Positions 49,086-57,872 are shown, counted from the first letter of the stretch. The stretch: 64,000 nt of DNA from a virus (IMGVR_UViG_3300005590_000035:20379-84378), one strand, 5' to 3'. The notes: generated by a model from the letters alone, not told the origin. Made by a program: numbers and translations.

Positions 49086-50309
49086 ATGACTACCGGAGGT
49101 TCTAAATCGGGAGAGATTGTATTAGGTGAGAACCTATCGTTTCCAGCGTATGGTGAAAAATCACTTTCTTCGCAAGTTGTTTTCGTAACTGGTAAGCGTG
49201 GTAGTGGTAAGTCTTGGACTTCCGGAGTGATGATGGAAGAGATGGAACGCTGTGATTTGCAGTTCGTTTGTTTTGATACATTAGGAGCACATAAAGGTTT
49301 GGAACAATTACCAAATGTTGAAATGATTACTCCTCGTGACGATGAAACTTTGGATATGCAAGGAATAGTGGATAAAGTAGCCAACAGTAACAAAAGTTTG
49401 GTCCTTAACCTAACTGGTTGCGGTCTTCCGAAACAACAACTCCTTATCGCAGACTATTGTGAAGCACTCATTGATACTAAAATTGGCCACAATCATGGCA
49501 AAACTTTGATGACTGTTTTTGAAGAATGTCAAGATTATGTTCCTCAACAGGGCAAGCCAGTTTCCCACAACGCTATTGTGAGGTTGTGCAAACTTGGTCG
49601 TGGATTGGGTTATGGATGCACACTTGTTACTCAAAGACCGGCTTCATGTAGTAAGGAAGCCGTTTCTCAAGCAGCCATTTATCTAACACACAATGTAATT
49701 AACTCTCGGGATTTGAAAGCCTTGGAAGACCAACTAAGTTTTGGAACAGACAAAGATAGGATTAAGAGAATCCTTCAAGGAGTTACTGCGGCACAAAAAG
49801 GTGAGTGTGTTGCTTTCGCCCCCGAGTTCTTCCGTAACTCCGGTTACATACGAATCTCAAAAATTAGAGGTGACCGCCGAACAAAACATTCGGGTGGTAA
49901 CATATCAGCCGCACCAGTAAGCAGTCTATCCAATTCCGAGAACACAAATAGTGGAGGTTCAGCATATAGCCCATCCACCAGTAGCGGAAGTATGTCCTAC
50001 CCTTCCAACATGAAACCACTTACTTCATTCGGAACTGATTGGAGTTCAGCCGAGAATGCACTCCCCAACTCTCCAACTAATCCCTACGCATCCAGCGACA
50101 TGGGTGCTGACACCTTCAAAACTGAAACCGAAGAACCGCCAGTAGTTTGGCTGCCTCCGGTGGATTACGATGCTCCAATAGGAGTGCAAGAAGAGATGGC
50201 TGCCGAAGATGGTTCACCATTTGGTGGTGCCGGACCTATCGTGGGAATGGTAATCGCTTTGGGTATGGCCGCAGGTGGATTCGTTCTCATCAAAGGTCTA
50301 AGCGATTAA
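49086..50309 (+). CDS. HerA/FtsK-superfamily ATPase with a C-terminal membrane anchor (candidate genome-packaging motor)
   Basis: 407 residues. FVTGKRGSGKSWTSGVMMEE (Walker A, about 35), KTLMTVFEECQDYVP (Walker B with Glu pair, about 139-153), then CTLVTQRPASCSKEAVSQAA and INSRDLKALEDQL, the HerA-type Gln/Arg segment. From about 275 a Ser/Pro linker with DMGADTF and EMAAEDGS leads to a C-terminal membrane helix (about 382-403). HerA-like ATPases move DNA; relatives package genomes in several archaeal viruses with internal membranes. The tail anchor would fix it to a membrane. A recombination-helicase role is the alternative. Confidence 0.85.
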   Translation: MTTGGSKSGEIVLGENLSFPAYGEKSLSSQVVFVTGKRGSGKSWTSGVMMEEMERCDLQFVCFDTLGAHKGLEQLPNVEMITPRDDETLDMQGIVDKVANSNKSLVLNLTGCGLPKQQLLIADYCEALIDTKIGHNHGKTLMTVFEECQDYVPQQGKPVSHNAIVRLCKLGRGLGYGCTLVTQRPASCSKEAVSQAAIYLTHNVINSRDLKALEDQLSFGTDKDRIKRILQGVTAAQKGECVAFAPEFFRNSGYIRISKIRGDRRTKHSGGNISAAPVSSLSNSENTNSGGSAYSPSTSSGSMSYPSNMKPLTSFGTDWSSAENALPNSPTNPYASSDMGADTFKTETEEPPVVWLPPVDYDAPIGVQEEMAAEDGSPFGGAGPIVGMVIALGMAAGGFVLIKGLSD

Positions 50310-50313
50310 ATAG
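50305..50313 (+). promoter_or_regulatory. TATA-like box
   Basis: TTAAATAGG, 30 bases before ATG 50335; contains the previous stop codon. Confidence 0.65.
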
Positions 50314-50334
50314 GTTCTCGCCTTCTATTACCTC

Positions 50335-51363
50335 ATGACCGTAGCGTATAGCAACTCTCAAGCCCGCTATACGGCGGGAGATTGGGTCTATACAGAACAC
50401 CCTACTCAAGTTTGGTATAAGCGAGATTCCCAAATGATTGAAGCCCACATCCCTATGCTGGATTATCAAATGTGGGACCACGCCTTCTTGACTAAACATG
50501 GTGTTACTAAAGAGGAAGCACGAAAAAACATGAGTGCCAACAATAAAGATAAAATCTTCATAGTATTGCGACCTACTACCCGAAAGCAAGGCAAGAAAAG
50601 GGTCAAGGTCTTGAATCCATACGATGGTAAAACAAAAGCAATTTTCCACGAACAGATTAAGGGAAGGCTGACAGTTAATTTCGCCGTGACCGATATTGAG
50701 CGTTGGCTCCTTTTAGATAAAGTAGGCACCCTTGGTTCAACTGATGATTCCGATTTGGAACTTGACTACGACATAGAAACTTTGGAGTCGGAATCCAATT
50801 TCGTGTGGCCCACAGATGAAGATAATAATTCCATTCGTTTGAAGAAGAGTAGTTATTTCGGAGCCGCTTGTATCATGTGTCCTCGTAACGCTTACACCGA
50901 CCTCGGAATGAAGTTACGAGCCGAGGGAGCACACATTAGCGGAACTGCCAACCAAAACAAAGAAACCGAAGATTTGATAAAAACTTTGATGCAATCATTA
51001 GGGATGGATGGGAGTAATAGAAACAACGGCCACACCGTTTATCCAAATCAAGTTCATTTAGTTACTGGTGTCCCGCACTTTAATAAGAACATGACGAAAA
51101 TGTATAATTCAAAACCAAGTGTTGGTTGTGTGGTTAAAGTGGAGAATAATACTTTGGCTTATGACTTAGCCAGCCTTTACAATAAACAGGCACCCGAGGA
51201 ATTAAAGACTAAATCAGTTCAAGAAAATGATTATCAATACTTCTATGTCCCCTTTCAAAATATGCAACATAACTTCACGATTCAGCAACCTACATACCGC
51301 CCAATGGGTCTGTTTGGTAACTATCCCGAAAGAGGAGCAGCACACCTCCTTAATGCTCTATGA
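50335..51363 (+). CDS. hypothetical protein
   Basis: 342 residues, soluble. FIVLRPTTRKQGKKRVKVLNPYDGK, an acidic middle, FGAACIMCPRNAY and VHLVTGVPHFNKNMTKMY. No cysteine pairs beyond CIMC and no catalytic motif. Between the HerA-like ATPase and a Pro-rich gene; function unknown. Confidence 0.78.
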   Translation: MTVAYSNSQARYTAGDWVYTEHPTQVWYKRDSQMIEAHIPMLDYQMWDHAFLTKHGVTKEEARKNMSANNKDKIFIVLRPTTRKQGKKRVKVLNPYDGKTKAIFHEQIKGRLTVNFAVTDIERWLLLDKVGTLGSTDDSDLELDYDIETLESESNFVWPTDEDNNSIRLKKSSYFGAACIMCPRNAYTDLGMKLRAEGAHISGTANQNKETEDLIKTLMQSLGMDGSNRNNGHTVYPNQVHLVTGVPHFNKNMTKMYNSKPSVGCVVKVENNTLAYDLASLYNKQAPEELKTKSVQENDYQYFYVPFQNMQHNFTIQQPTYRPMGLFGNYPERGAAHLLNAL

Positions 51364-51374
51364 GTGGGGAGTCT

Positions 51375-51384
51375 TTAAGTATCG
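51375..51384 (+). promoter_or_regulatory. TATA-like box
   Basis: TTAAGTATCG, 29 bases before ATG 51404. Confidence 0.65.
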
Positions 51385-51403
51385 GAACAACTAACTTAAC
51401 TTC

Positions 51404-52345
51404 ATGCGTATCACCGATAGACGCTCTATGAGCCGTAACCTACCGCCTTCGCCCAATATGCCAGCGTTGCCGACAATTAATATCGCACGAGATACTCTTC
51501 CAGCATATAACGCTGAAGGACAAGGACTCGTGGCTGCTGGACCAAGACCAGCACCTCCGGTTATGCCAAGAGCACCTCAACTTAATATCCCACAGGGAAA
51601 ATCACATTCACTTGCAGACTTCGCTGCTGGACTGGGTGCAGGGCAAGGATTTGTCCCTAACACACCACTACCTGCGGCACCTCAAGTTAAAATGCCATCT
51701 CTTAGATTAGATGCAGATTACGCAACTCGTGACCGTGACCTATCTCGTTATAACCTACGAAACCAAGGCGTTTCACCTGCGGGTCAATACAACCGTCCAT
51801 CTCACACACTTGAGATTTACGGACAGGGTAGGACTCTTGATGTTTCCCACATTAACAGAATGGGAACACCTATGGGAACTGGTGCAGGGGCTATGAATCA
51901 TGGACCAGCACATAACTTTGGTGGCGACCCAAGAATGGATGCTGAAATGGCTTCCATCCGTCCAACCGCCGCACAAATGGATATTTCAACTGCTATGAAG
52001 GGTCAAAGGGACCGTAAGATGGCGGAGTTCGTTCAAGCAAACAAGAACCAACCAATTGGTATCAGCGGATTTGACCGCCGAATCAAAGGACTACGAAGGG
52101 CAGAATCTAAAGCAATCCCGATTCACAACCACCCAATCATCCCAAGGGCAGTTATGCCGTCTGCACCTAAAGTCGGTCATCTTCTAAGCCCTGCTAAGAA
52201 AATGAACCTTGAAGCACAATACATTGCACCTCCAATCCGTAACGGCGACATGGGAGGCACATTTGCTTCCATGAGCACTATTTCCGGAAACATTGGTATG
52301 TCACCGGGCCGAGCATTCGGCGCAGAAGCACACTTGTTTAGGTGA
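51404..52345 (+). CDS. Pro/Ala/Met-rich basic protein, probable virion component
   Basis: 313 residues of low-complexity, largely disordered sequence with recurrent PxxPQxxxP segments (PSPNMPALPTINI; PPVMPRAPQLNIP; LPAAPQVKMPSLRL; MPSAPKVGHLL), basic patches (RRIKGLRRAESK) and motifs NAEGQG, MDAEMA and the C-terminal AFGAEAHLFR. Composition suits a DNA-coating or minor virion protein that is proteolytically trimmed (inference). Confidence 0.7.
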   Translation: MRITDRRSMSRNLPPSPNMPALPTINIARDTLPAYNAEGQGLVAAGPRPAPPVMPRAPQLNIPQGKSHSLADFAAGLGAGQGFVPNTPLPAAPQVKMPSLRLDADYATRDRDLSRYNLRNQGVSPAGQYNRPSHTLEIYGQGRTLDVSHINRMGTPMGTGAGAMNHGPAHNFGGDPRMDAEMASIRPTAAQMDISTAMKGQRDRKMAEFVQANKNQPIGISGFDRRIKGLRRAESKAIPIHNHPIIPRAVMPSAPKVGHLLSPAKKMNLEAQYIAPPIRNGDMGGTFASMSTISGNIGMSPGRAFGAEAHLFR

Positions 52346-52360
52346 ATAGATACCAAGAGT

Positions 52361-52370
52361 TTAAGTAGCA
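52361..52370 (+). promoter_or_regulatory. TATA-like box
   Basis: TTAAGTAGCA, 29 bases before ATG 52390. Confidence 0.7.
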
Positions 52371-52389
52371 GCGACTCATACTATTAAGT

Positions 52390-54246
52390 ATGGCAGACGC
52401 AAAGATTATTGATACTACTAAGGGCATCAACGCACCTTCGTTCAAATCTTATGATGTGGACGCACAAGGAAATACTGAAATAGAGTCTTGGACTCCACCA
52501 TCTCGTAGGCACGGTATGAAGCGTGTCATGGAGAGAGTTAAGCGTGGAGCCGATGGAGCCGGAATCTTGTTTGAGTATTCCATTGATGATGAAGATATTG
52601 TTACTTACACCGAAAAAGACTATAAAGCCCTACCCGACAAACAAAAAGAAGGTTTAATCTTTGACGACTCTATGAAACTTTGGTATCGTGTTGAATGTGG
52701 TGTCTATCTAAAGTTCGGACCCTTCCAAAAGAAAGGTTGGAAAGTTTTGGCTCGTTTAGAACCAATGAATGAAACTACGGAAAAAGATAGGAAGTGGAGA
52801 GCCATTAAGGTGTTACCATTTCCCGGAGTTCCCGACTCGGACATTTACCCTTACCTTCCCAAAGCCGCTCACGATGCCAGCCGGTGTGACGCTTGTGGAA
52901 ACATTCGTTATCGTGTTGATACCTACCTGTTAGTAAGTCCTAAAGGTAAGCATGAAATTGTAGGAACAACTTGTCTGCAAGGCTATACTGGTTTAGACCC
53001 CGATACTTTGTTATCATTATATGCCGCCCTTGACCCAACCAATCGTTATAGGGCTGGTAAGAGTGCATCTCCAAGAAATCTCAAAGTAGCCAACAAAGAC
53101 TTTACTCAATTTTTACTGTTAGTATCACGCTGGGTTGAGGAACGAGGCTACAACAAATATGCACCCGGAGTTACACCTACGACTCGCCGAAGTTATTATG
53201 GTCGCTCCTATTCTTCCGGAACTCAATTAGGTGAGTTCTTATTCCAAGGTTTCGTGCTTCCCCAAGGTATGGACCTTGAAGTTACCAATGTTAGTGCAGC
53301 AAGGATGCAAAAGTTTGCTGATGAGTTCAAAGCAGTTGGCAAACAATACAAGAGCACCGGAGCAGACTCTTATGTTTTGAGTGGCCCTCTCTTTGTTTCG
53401 GAAGGAAATGTGCCTTACAAAATTGCCGATGCTACGGATAAAGATGTAGTATCACTACATACCGAAATGATGAATTATGTAAGGAATCTAACCCCTGCTA
53501 ACTCTTACCAAGTCAGCATTAAATCTTTGTTCACTACCGGAGAAGTTACTCGTAAAGTTTCCGGACTGGCAGCCAGCGTTTATCAAGCACTCCAAAACTT
53601 TAAGAATCCTCCACCACCACCTCCAACAAAGCCAAAGCCTTCCACACAAGGTCAGTATTACAATAGACAGAAGCCAAGTGCTCCTACTGCCCCACCACAC
53701 CCTACTTGTTTTGGTAATGTTGGCTCTATTGAAATACTTACTATTAAAGTAACTAATAACCGCAACATGACCTCTCAAGCAGGGAACAATTTCAATCTCA
53801 TGAAAGGCGAAGTCATTAATCAAGGCAATAAGAAAGTTACATGGTTTGAAAGCCCCGGAACTCCGGTGGCTAATACCAATGTAGGTCAAATCATTAGCGT
53901 TGAGGCAAGTATCAAAGGACATTCACAATACAAAGGAGTTTGGTCCACCACACTATCGGGCGTAACTCTTGTTCCACAAGGCACTACCAGTTCAGTAACA
54001 TATCTTGGAAGTCCCGGAACTATCATTAGTGAAAGAGTAAAAGTTATGAGTAGTAAGCCAGCCACTTATGGAGGTAAAGAAGTTCGTATGGAAACTCCAA
54101 GTGGAAAAAGGTTGATTGCTTATGATTCGCACTCGCAACTGCAACTCGCAAATCCCGGAGAAGTTTGGGAAATTACTGCCAAGGTCAAGAAACACAGTCG
54201 TGGAATGACCCAAATATACTACATCAGTTCGGCCACGAAGGTTTAA
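52390..54246 (+). CDS. zinc-containing probable nucleic-acid-binding protein with repeated beta domains
   Basis: 618 residues. A central CDACGNIRYRVDTYLLVS...VGTTCLQGYTGLDP segment (about 165-200) resembles the CxxC...VGxxC zinc module of phage proteins linked to DNA metabolism. A Pro-rich linker (NPPPPPPTKPKPSTQ, about 403) is followed by two beta-rich repeats of about 85 residues, the last ending KVKKHSRGMTQIYYISSAT; their strand pattern recalls OB-folds. Candidate single-stranded-DNA-binding or replication accessory protein; medium confidence. Confidence 0.7.
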   Translation: MADAKIIDTTKGINAPSFKSYDVDAQGNTEIESWTPPSRRHGMKRVMERVKRGADGAGILFEYSIDDEDIVTYTEKDYKALPDKQKEGLIFDDSMKLWYRVECGVYLKFGPFQKKGWKVLARLEPMNETTEKDRKWRAIKVLPFPGVPDSDIYPYLPKAAHDASRCDACGNIRYRVDTYLLVSPKGKHEIVGTTCLQGYTGLDPDTLLSLYAALDPTNRYRAGKSASPRNLKVANKDFTQFLLLVSRWVEERGYNKYAPGVTPTTRRSYYGRSYSSGTQLGEFLFQGFVLPQGMDLEVTNVSAARMQKFADEFKAVGKQYKSTGADSYVLSGPLFVSEGNVPYKIADATDKDVVSLHTEMMNYVRNLTPANSYQVSIKSLFTTGEVTRKVSGLAASVYQALQNFKNPPPPPPTKPKPSTQGQYYNRQKPSAPTAPPHPTCFGNVGSIEILTIKVTNNRNMTSQAGNNFNLMKGEVINQGNKKVTWFESPGTPVANTNVGQIISVEASIKGHSQYKGVWSTTLSGVTLVPQGTTSSVTYLGSPGTIISERVKVMSSKPATYGGKEVRMETPSGKRLIAYDSHSQLQLANPGEVWEITAKVKKHSRGMTQIYYISSATKV

Positions 54247-54251
54247 GTAGG
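54243..54251 (+). promoter_or_regulatory. TATA-like box
   Basis: TTAAGTAGG, 30 bases before ATG 54273; contains the previous stop codon and decides the short start. Confidence 0.6.
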
Positions 54252-54272
54252 TTATCACCGCAATTAGGGGAT

Positions 54273-54419
54273 ATGGTGAAAGCCACAATAGCCAATGAAA
54301 ATACCGTTTTCAGCGTCTATGACACAATAATAAACGAAACTGCTGTGGAAGTCAGTAGTGTTAGGGTCAGCGACATATTTCCCCTTGGGGTAATACGCTT
54401 CTTATCCGGACATAAATAA
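54273..54419 (+). CDS. small hypothetical protein
   Basis: 48 residues from ATG 54273 (the frame is open further upstream, but inside the previous gene). Strand-rich (ATIANENTVFSVYDTII; VSDIFPLGVIRFL). Box spacing supports it. Function unknown. Confidence 0.6.
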   Translation: MVKATIANENTVFSVYDTIINETAVEVSSVRVSDIFPLGVIRFLSGHK

Positions 54420-54580
54420 ACTCCCGCTATTAAAGGACGGAAAATAATTCGGTTAGCATCAAGCATAGACGGATAACGAAAAGGTTACGAACCGTAAGTT
54501 ATTGCTCTTGACCTCCGCCGGAACCCCCCTTCACTATATTCTTCGGTGCCTTTAAGTAGCGAAACGGAGAATGTTCTCCT
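54420..54580 (+). promoter_or_regulatory. non-coding gap with promoter and inverted repeat
   Basis: 161 bases with no open frame of note. TTAAGTAGC at 54552 lies 29 bases before ATG 54581, and GGAGAA-TG-TTCTCC (54566-54579), a perfect inverted repeat, lies between box and start codon. Upstream, GAACCCCCCTTC (54530-54541) is a pyrimidine-rich run. No tRNA-like fold was convincing. Confidence 0.6.
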
Positions 54581-54937
54581 ATGCACAAACTCAAGGCCGA
54601 GGCCCTTGCTCGTAGTCAATGCGAAAAAGGTGTAGCCGTTTATTTGGCTCAACAGCATGGTAAGCACCGAAATAAGTCGGTAGCATACGGACTTCTTGGC
54701 GGATTAGCCGGAAGTGTAATTCTCATGGTTTGGGGTCAAATCCCCAAAGGCCCTATGGCATTCATTCCATTAGTTGTTGGACTTGTCGGTGGTATGGCTA
54801 CTGGTCTTGCTACTCAAGATAATAACGATGCCGCACGAGAAATGACATTTGAGGATGTTTGTTCCCAATACGATGAGGAAGACGAGTTAGCGGAAGATGA
54901 TGTGGAAGAGGATGAAGAAGACGGCGGTAATGAGTGA
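54581..54937 (+). CDS. two-helix membrane protein with acidic tail
   Basis: 118 residues. Soluble basic start (HKLKAEALARSQCEKG), glycine-rich helices at about 35-51 (YGLLGGLAGSVILMVWG) and 58-77 (MAFIPLVVGLVGGMATGLAT), then a very acidic C-terminus (EDELAEDDVEEDEEDGG). A possible operator covers its promoter. Function unknown. Confidence 0.75.
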   Translation: MHKLKAEALARSQCEKGVAVYLAQQHGKHRNKSVAYGLLGGLAGSVILMVWGQIPKGPMAFIPLVVGLVGGMATGLATQDNNDAAREMTFEDVCSQYDEEDELAEDDVEEDEEDGGNE

Positions 54938-54941
54938 GTCT

Positions 54942-54950
54942 TTAAGTAGC
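54942..54950 (+). promoter_or_regulatory. TATA-like box
   Basis: TTAAGTAGC, 30 bases before ATG 54972; decides that start over ATG 54897. Confidence 0.7.
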
Positions 54951-54971
54951 GAAAAGGGGAATGGATATACC

Positions 54972-55292
54972 ATGAAGATGACGCATCAAGTAGGAATGGC
55001 ATTCGTAATCGGATTCGCCGGATATTTCGTGGCTACCAAGGTAAGAGATACTATGGGAGCAGAAGGAGTTGCGACAACCGACCCGTTCCAGCAAGAAATG
55101 TTTGACAGCCTACCCCCTATGCCTTTGGCTAATGAAGTCATAGATAATATGATGCTCCGTGAAGATACGAACGAAGCGTTACTTGCTCAAAATGCTCCAA
55201 TGATTGCACCACCGGAGTTAAACATGGTGAATCTTCTTGCAGCGATTAAGGGTGCAAATAACCTGCCATCACCTGCAACCGTAAAAGTTTGA
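54972..55292 (+). CDS. N-anchored membrane protein with a TMGAEG motif
   Basis: 106 residues from ATG 54972. One membrane helix (about 6-22, VGMAFVIGFAGYFVATK), RDTMGAEG directly after it, then an acidic Pro/Met-rich soluble part. If the motif is a cleavage site the soluble part would be released from the anchor (inference). Confidence 0.75.
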   Translation: MKMTHQVGMAFVIGFAGYFVATKVRDTMGAEGVATTDPFQQEMFDSLPPMPLANEVIDNMMLREDTNEALLAQNAPMIAPPELNMVNLLAAIKGANNLPSPATVKV

Positions 55293-55297
55293 GGTGA
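55291..55297 (+). promoter_or_regulatory. Shine-Dalgarno GAGGTGA
   Basis: Five bases before ATG 55303; decides ATG 55303 rather than the GTG at 55294, which lies within it. Confidence 0.65.
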
Positions 55298-55302
55298 ATA
55301 AA

Positions 55303-56082
55303 ATGGATAAGTTTAGTAAAACATTTCTTATGGGCGCATCTGCCGCTATCCTTATAGTCGGTTTTCGTATGTTTCGTGGTGAAGAAATGACCCCACGAGC
55401 CGGTATGACTGAAACAGTTACCAAAGAAGCATCCGGATGTGGTTGTAGTGGTGGCTATGAAAATCAAGAAGTTCAAAACGCTCAAGATGGCGGAGTAACA
55501 TTCAAATCGGAGTATTCTTTAGAATATATCAATCCTGAACCAGTTTCCGGTGCCAACGATGTTCACGGTGCAGAAAACACCGGATTCGTTAGTAGGGGAC
55601 AAACTTCCACTTCACACGGCCGTGGCTTTGCTTCGGACACCGTGGCAACTAAACAAATGGCCAGCATTATGGAAGGTGCCAGCCCCACATTAGCACCCGG
55701 ACAACGCTATGTTCCTAATGCTACTATGAATGTTGGAACTGATTGTCGCATCGGCCATGCTTACAATGACCTTTGCCCTCAATGTAGTGGACCCGGAGGC
55801 AAGAGTGCCTCTATCCCAGTCCGTGTGCCACCACCATATAATCCAACAAGTTACCAAACTTTATCCGGATTAGTTCATGACCGTCCAATTTCTCCCGACA
55901 GCCCACAAGGTAGCGGAACTGGTGGCGGTTATTCGGGCGACATGATGAGTATGGCTGGTATGCCATACGATAATGCTAACGATTTCTTACCGGAATATAG
56001 GTTCCCTTGGCCTTGGAGTCCGGCATACAACCCAGTTTCACCGGGCCGACAAGATGATTATAGAATGATTAGGACATACTAA
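55303..56082 (+). CDS. N-anchored membrane protein with cysteine motifs
   Basis: 259 residues from ATG 55303. Membrane helix about 6-22 (FLMGASAAILIVGFRMF), ASGCGCSGGYE next, later CRIGHAYNDLCPQCSG, and a Pro/Gly/Tyr-rich, probably extended C-terminal half (YRFPWPWSPAYNPVSPGRQ). Part of a run of small anchored proteins (54581-56573). Probable virion membrane or sheath component; unrecognised. Confidence 0.75.
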   Translation: MDKFSKTFLMGASAAILIVGFRMFRGEEMTPRAGMTETVTKEASGCGCSGGYENQEVQNAQDGGVTFKSEYSLEYINPEPVSGANDVHGAENTGFVSRGQTSTSHGRGFASDTVATKQMASIMEGASPTLAPGQRYVPNATMNVGTDCRIGHAYNDLCPQCSGPGGKSASIPVRVPPPYNPTSYQTLSGLVHDRPISPDSPQGSGTGGGYSGDMMSMAGMPYDNANDFLPEYRFPWPWSPAYNPVSPGRQDDYRMIRTY

Positions 56083-56096
56083 GGGGAGAAGATATT

Positions 56097-56573
56097 ATGG
56101 CACGAAGTAACTACCAAAACGCATACATCTCACGAGATACTAACGGACGCTTTGGAGCAGACTTCGGAGATGCAAGATTCTTTAGCGCATCCACAGCCGA
56201 AAAACCTTTGTTGGCTTTAGACGGTGGTATCACAATGGATGCTAATGCTTTTCGTGACGACATCCCTTCACTATCTCACACACCCGAAGAATTGGGAATG
56301 AAACTTGAAGGAACTCCTTTTGAGAAGTCAGCCACTCCACCCCAAGCAGTTGGAACTCCGGCAGAAATGAAAGCCGACCCTCCGATTGGCGGTTACCCAC
56401 TAACTCACGATGTCAATTCTTATCCACTCAATGACCGAAGCCATTTCGCAGCAGATGGGGTCTTGAATACTATGAACCAAAAAATTATGAATGGTGTAAG
56501 TCAGTATTGGGGCATGGGATTAGTCATTGCATCTCTTGTTGGTGTTGGATTCTATTTAGGCCGCAAGAAGTAA
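56097..56573 (+). CDS. tail-anchored membrane protein
   Basis: 158 residues behind GGGGAGAAGATATT. RFGADFGDARFF near the N-terminus, a Pro-rich acidic body, FAADGVLNTM, then one membrane helix (about 137-154, YWGMGLVIASLVGVGFYL) and the basic end GRKK. GAD/AAD variants replace GAE here. Candidate client of the Get3-like ATPase. Confidence 0.78.
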   Translation: MARSNYQNAYISRDTNGRFGADFGDARFFSASTAEKPLLALDGGITMDANAFRDDIPSLSHTPEELGMKLEGTPFEKSATPPQAVGTPAEMKADPPIGGYPLTHDVNSYPLNDRSHFAADGVLNTMNQKIMNGVSQYWGMGLVIASLVGVGFYLGRKK

Positions 56574-56584
56574 CAAAGCGAGCC

Positions 56585-56594
56585 TTAATATAGG
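56585..56594 (+). promoter_or_regulatory. TATA-like box of the TATAGG type
   Basis: TTAATATAGG, 30 bases before ATG 56615. Confidence 0.65.
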
Positions 56595-56614
56595 AGAAAG
56601 CCATAACTTAAGTT

Positions 56615-57868
56615 ATGACAGACAGTATCAACCCTAAAGATTATTTTTTCAATCCTAACGATGTTATTTGGCAGTCCAGTAATTATTACAAAAGGGACAC
56701 CAATGGCAACATACGAGTATGGTGTGTTTGGGTATCTAAAGTTCCCGGCAGTTTGAATCCCGAAAATATCGTTGCTGGAAAGGACAAACTTTTCATCCAA
56801 TCCGCACAAGGAGTTATTGGTGGGACTATCTCATTACATCAAGCGACTACGATTACAGATGCACGAAGTAAAAACACTTTGAAAGAGCAAGCCATATTTG
56901 ATGCCGCATCTAAAGTTAAGGATAAAGTCAAGGGTGGATATTTGGATGATATGGAAAAATCCAAAACTTATGTTAAAGTCCGTCCAATGGGTGCAAATCA
57001 TTTCAAAGACCGAGGCCACAATATCACCTTCCCTGCCGCTATTCAAAGAAAATATGATGGAGTCCGAGTTTTAATTCGTAAAGATGGCAATAAAGTTACC
57101 CTTACTTCAAGAGGTGGCGAAGGTTATAATGGATTTACCAAAATTGAAAATGCAGTTAAGCGAATGAATCTTCCCGATGGATTCGTTCTTGATGGGGAGT
57201 TATATGCACACGGAAAAGCCCTGCAATCCATAGGTGGAATTGCACGGAAAGGTATGAGTGAATCTTGGGATAAGATGACTGATAAACAGAAAGAAGCCGC
57301 ATCGGAGAAAAAGAATGAATTATATGTCCGAGTGTATGACGGTATTAATACCAAAGATTTAGACGAAAACTTCTTTACCCGATACAATAAGGCTATGAAA
57401 ATTATAAAGGGAAATCCTTATCTCAAAAAGGTGGAAACCTATATTGTTGCAGATTCGGATGCTGGATGGGAAAGACAATCCCAGTTTATTGACGAAGGAT
57501 ATGAGGGAGCCATGATAAGGAATCTCAAATCACCTTACAAGTTTGGACCTTCTAAATCTAATGATTTACTCAAATTGAAAAACTTTGAAGATAGTGAGTT
57601 CAAGATTGTCGGAGCGTGGGATGCCGGAGGTGGCCATTCCGGAGCCATTATGTGGGTTTGTGAAACTACGGATGATGACGGGAACAAAGTGGAGTTCAAT
57701 GTAACTCCAATGGGAACAATTGATTCTCGCCGTGCCTTATACGAAGAATATAAAAAAGACCCAACCCAATTCATCGGCAAGGACATGACAGTTCGTTACA
57801 TGGGCCTCAATCCCAAGACTAACATTCCTAATATCGCCAAAGGCGTGGCTATTCGGGACTACGAGTAA
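56615..57868 (+). CDS. lig: ATP-dependent DNA ligase with an N-terminal WGR-like domain
   Basis: 417 residues. The N-terminal region (about 20-110; RVWCVWVSKV, then TISLHQATTITDARSKNTLKEQAIF and KVKGGY) resembles WGR-like domains found before some viral ligases. Catalytic core: AIQRKYDGVRVLI with the adenylated Lys (motif I, about 144-156), FVLDGELYAHG (motif III), EGAMIRNL (motif IV, about 298) and DLLKLKNF (motif V), then an OB-fold-like C-terminus. Seals nicks left after primer removal, working with the flap nuclease and PCNA of the same element. No PIP box recognised. Confidence 0.93.
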   Translation: MTDSINPKDYFFNPNDVIWQSSNYYKRDTNGNIRVWCVWVSKVPGSLNPENIVAGKDKLFIQSAQGVIGGTISLHQATTITDARSKNTLKEQAIFDAASKVKDKVKGGYLDDMEKSKTYVKVRPMGANHFKDRGHNITFPAAIQRKYDGVRVLIRKDGNKVTLTSRGGEGYNGFTKIENAVKRMNLPDGFVLDGELYAHGKALQSIGGIARKGMSESWDKMTDKQKEAASEKKNELYVRVYDGINTKDLDENFFTRYNKAMKIIKGNPYLKKVETYIVADSDAGWERQSQFIDEGYEGAMIRNLKSPYKFGPSKSNDLLKLKNFEDSEFKIVGAWDAGGGHSGAIMWVCETTDDDGNKVEFNVTPMGTIDSRRALYEEYKKDPTQFIGKDMTVRYMGLNPKTNIPNIAKGVAIRDYE

Positions 57869-57872
57869 CCCA

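Noticed and set aside
54420-54550. Possible tRNA or small RNA in the gap
   Set aside because: Only a 5-bp TTACG/CGTAA stem could be formed; no cloverleaf or terminator was convincing.
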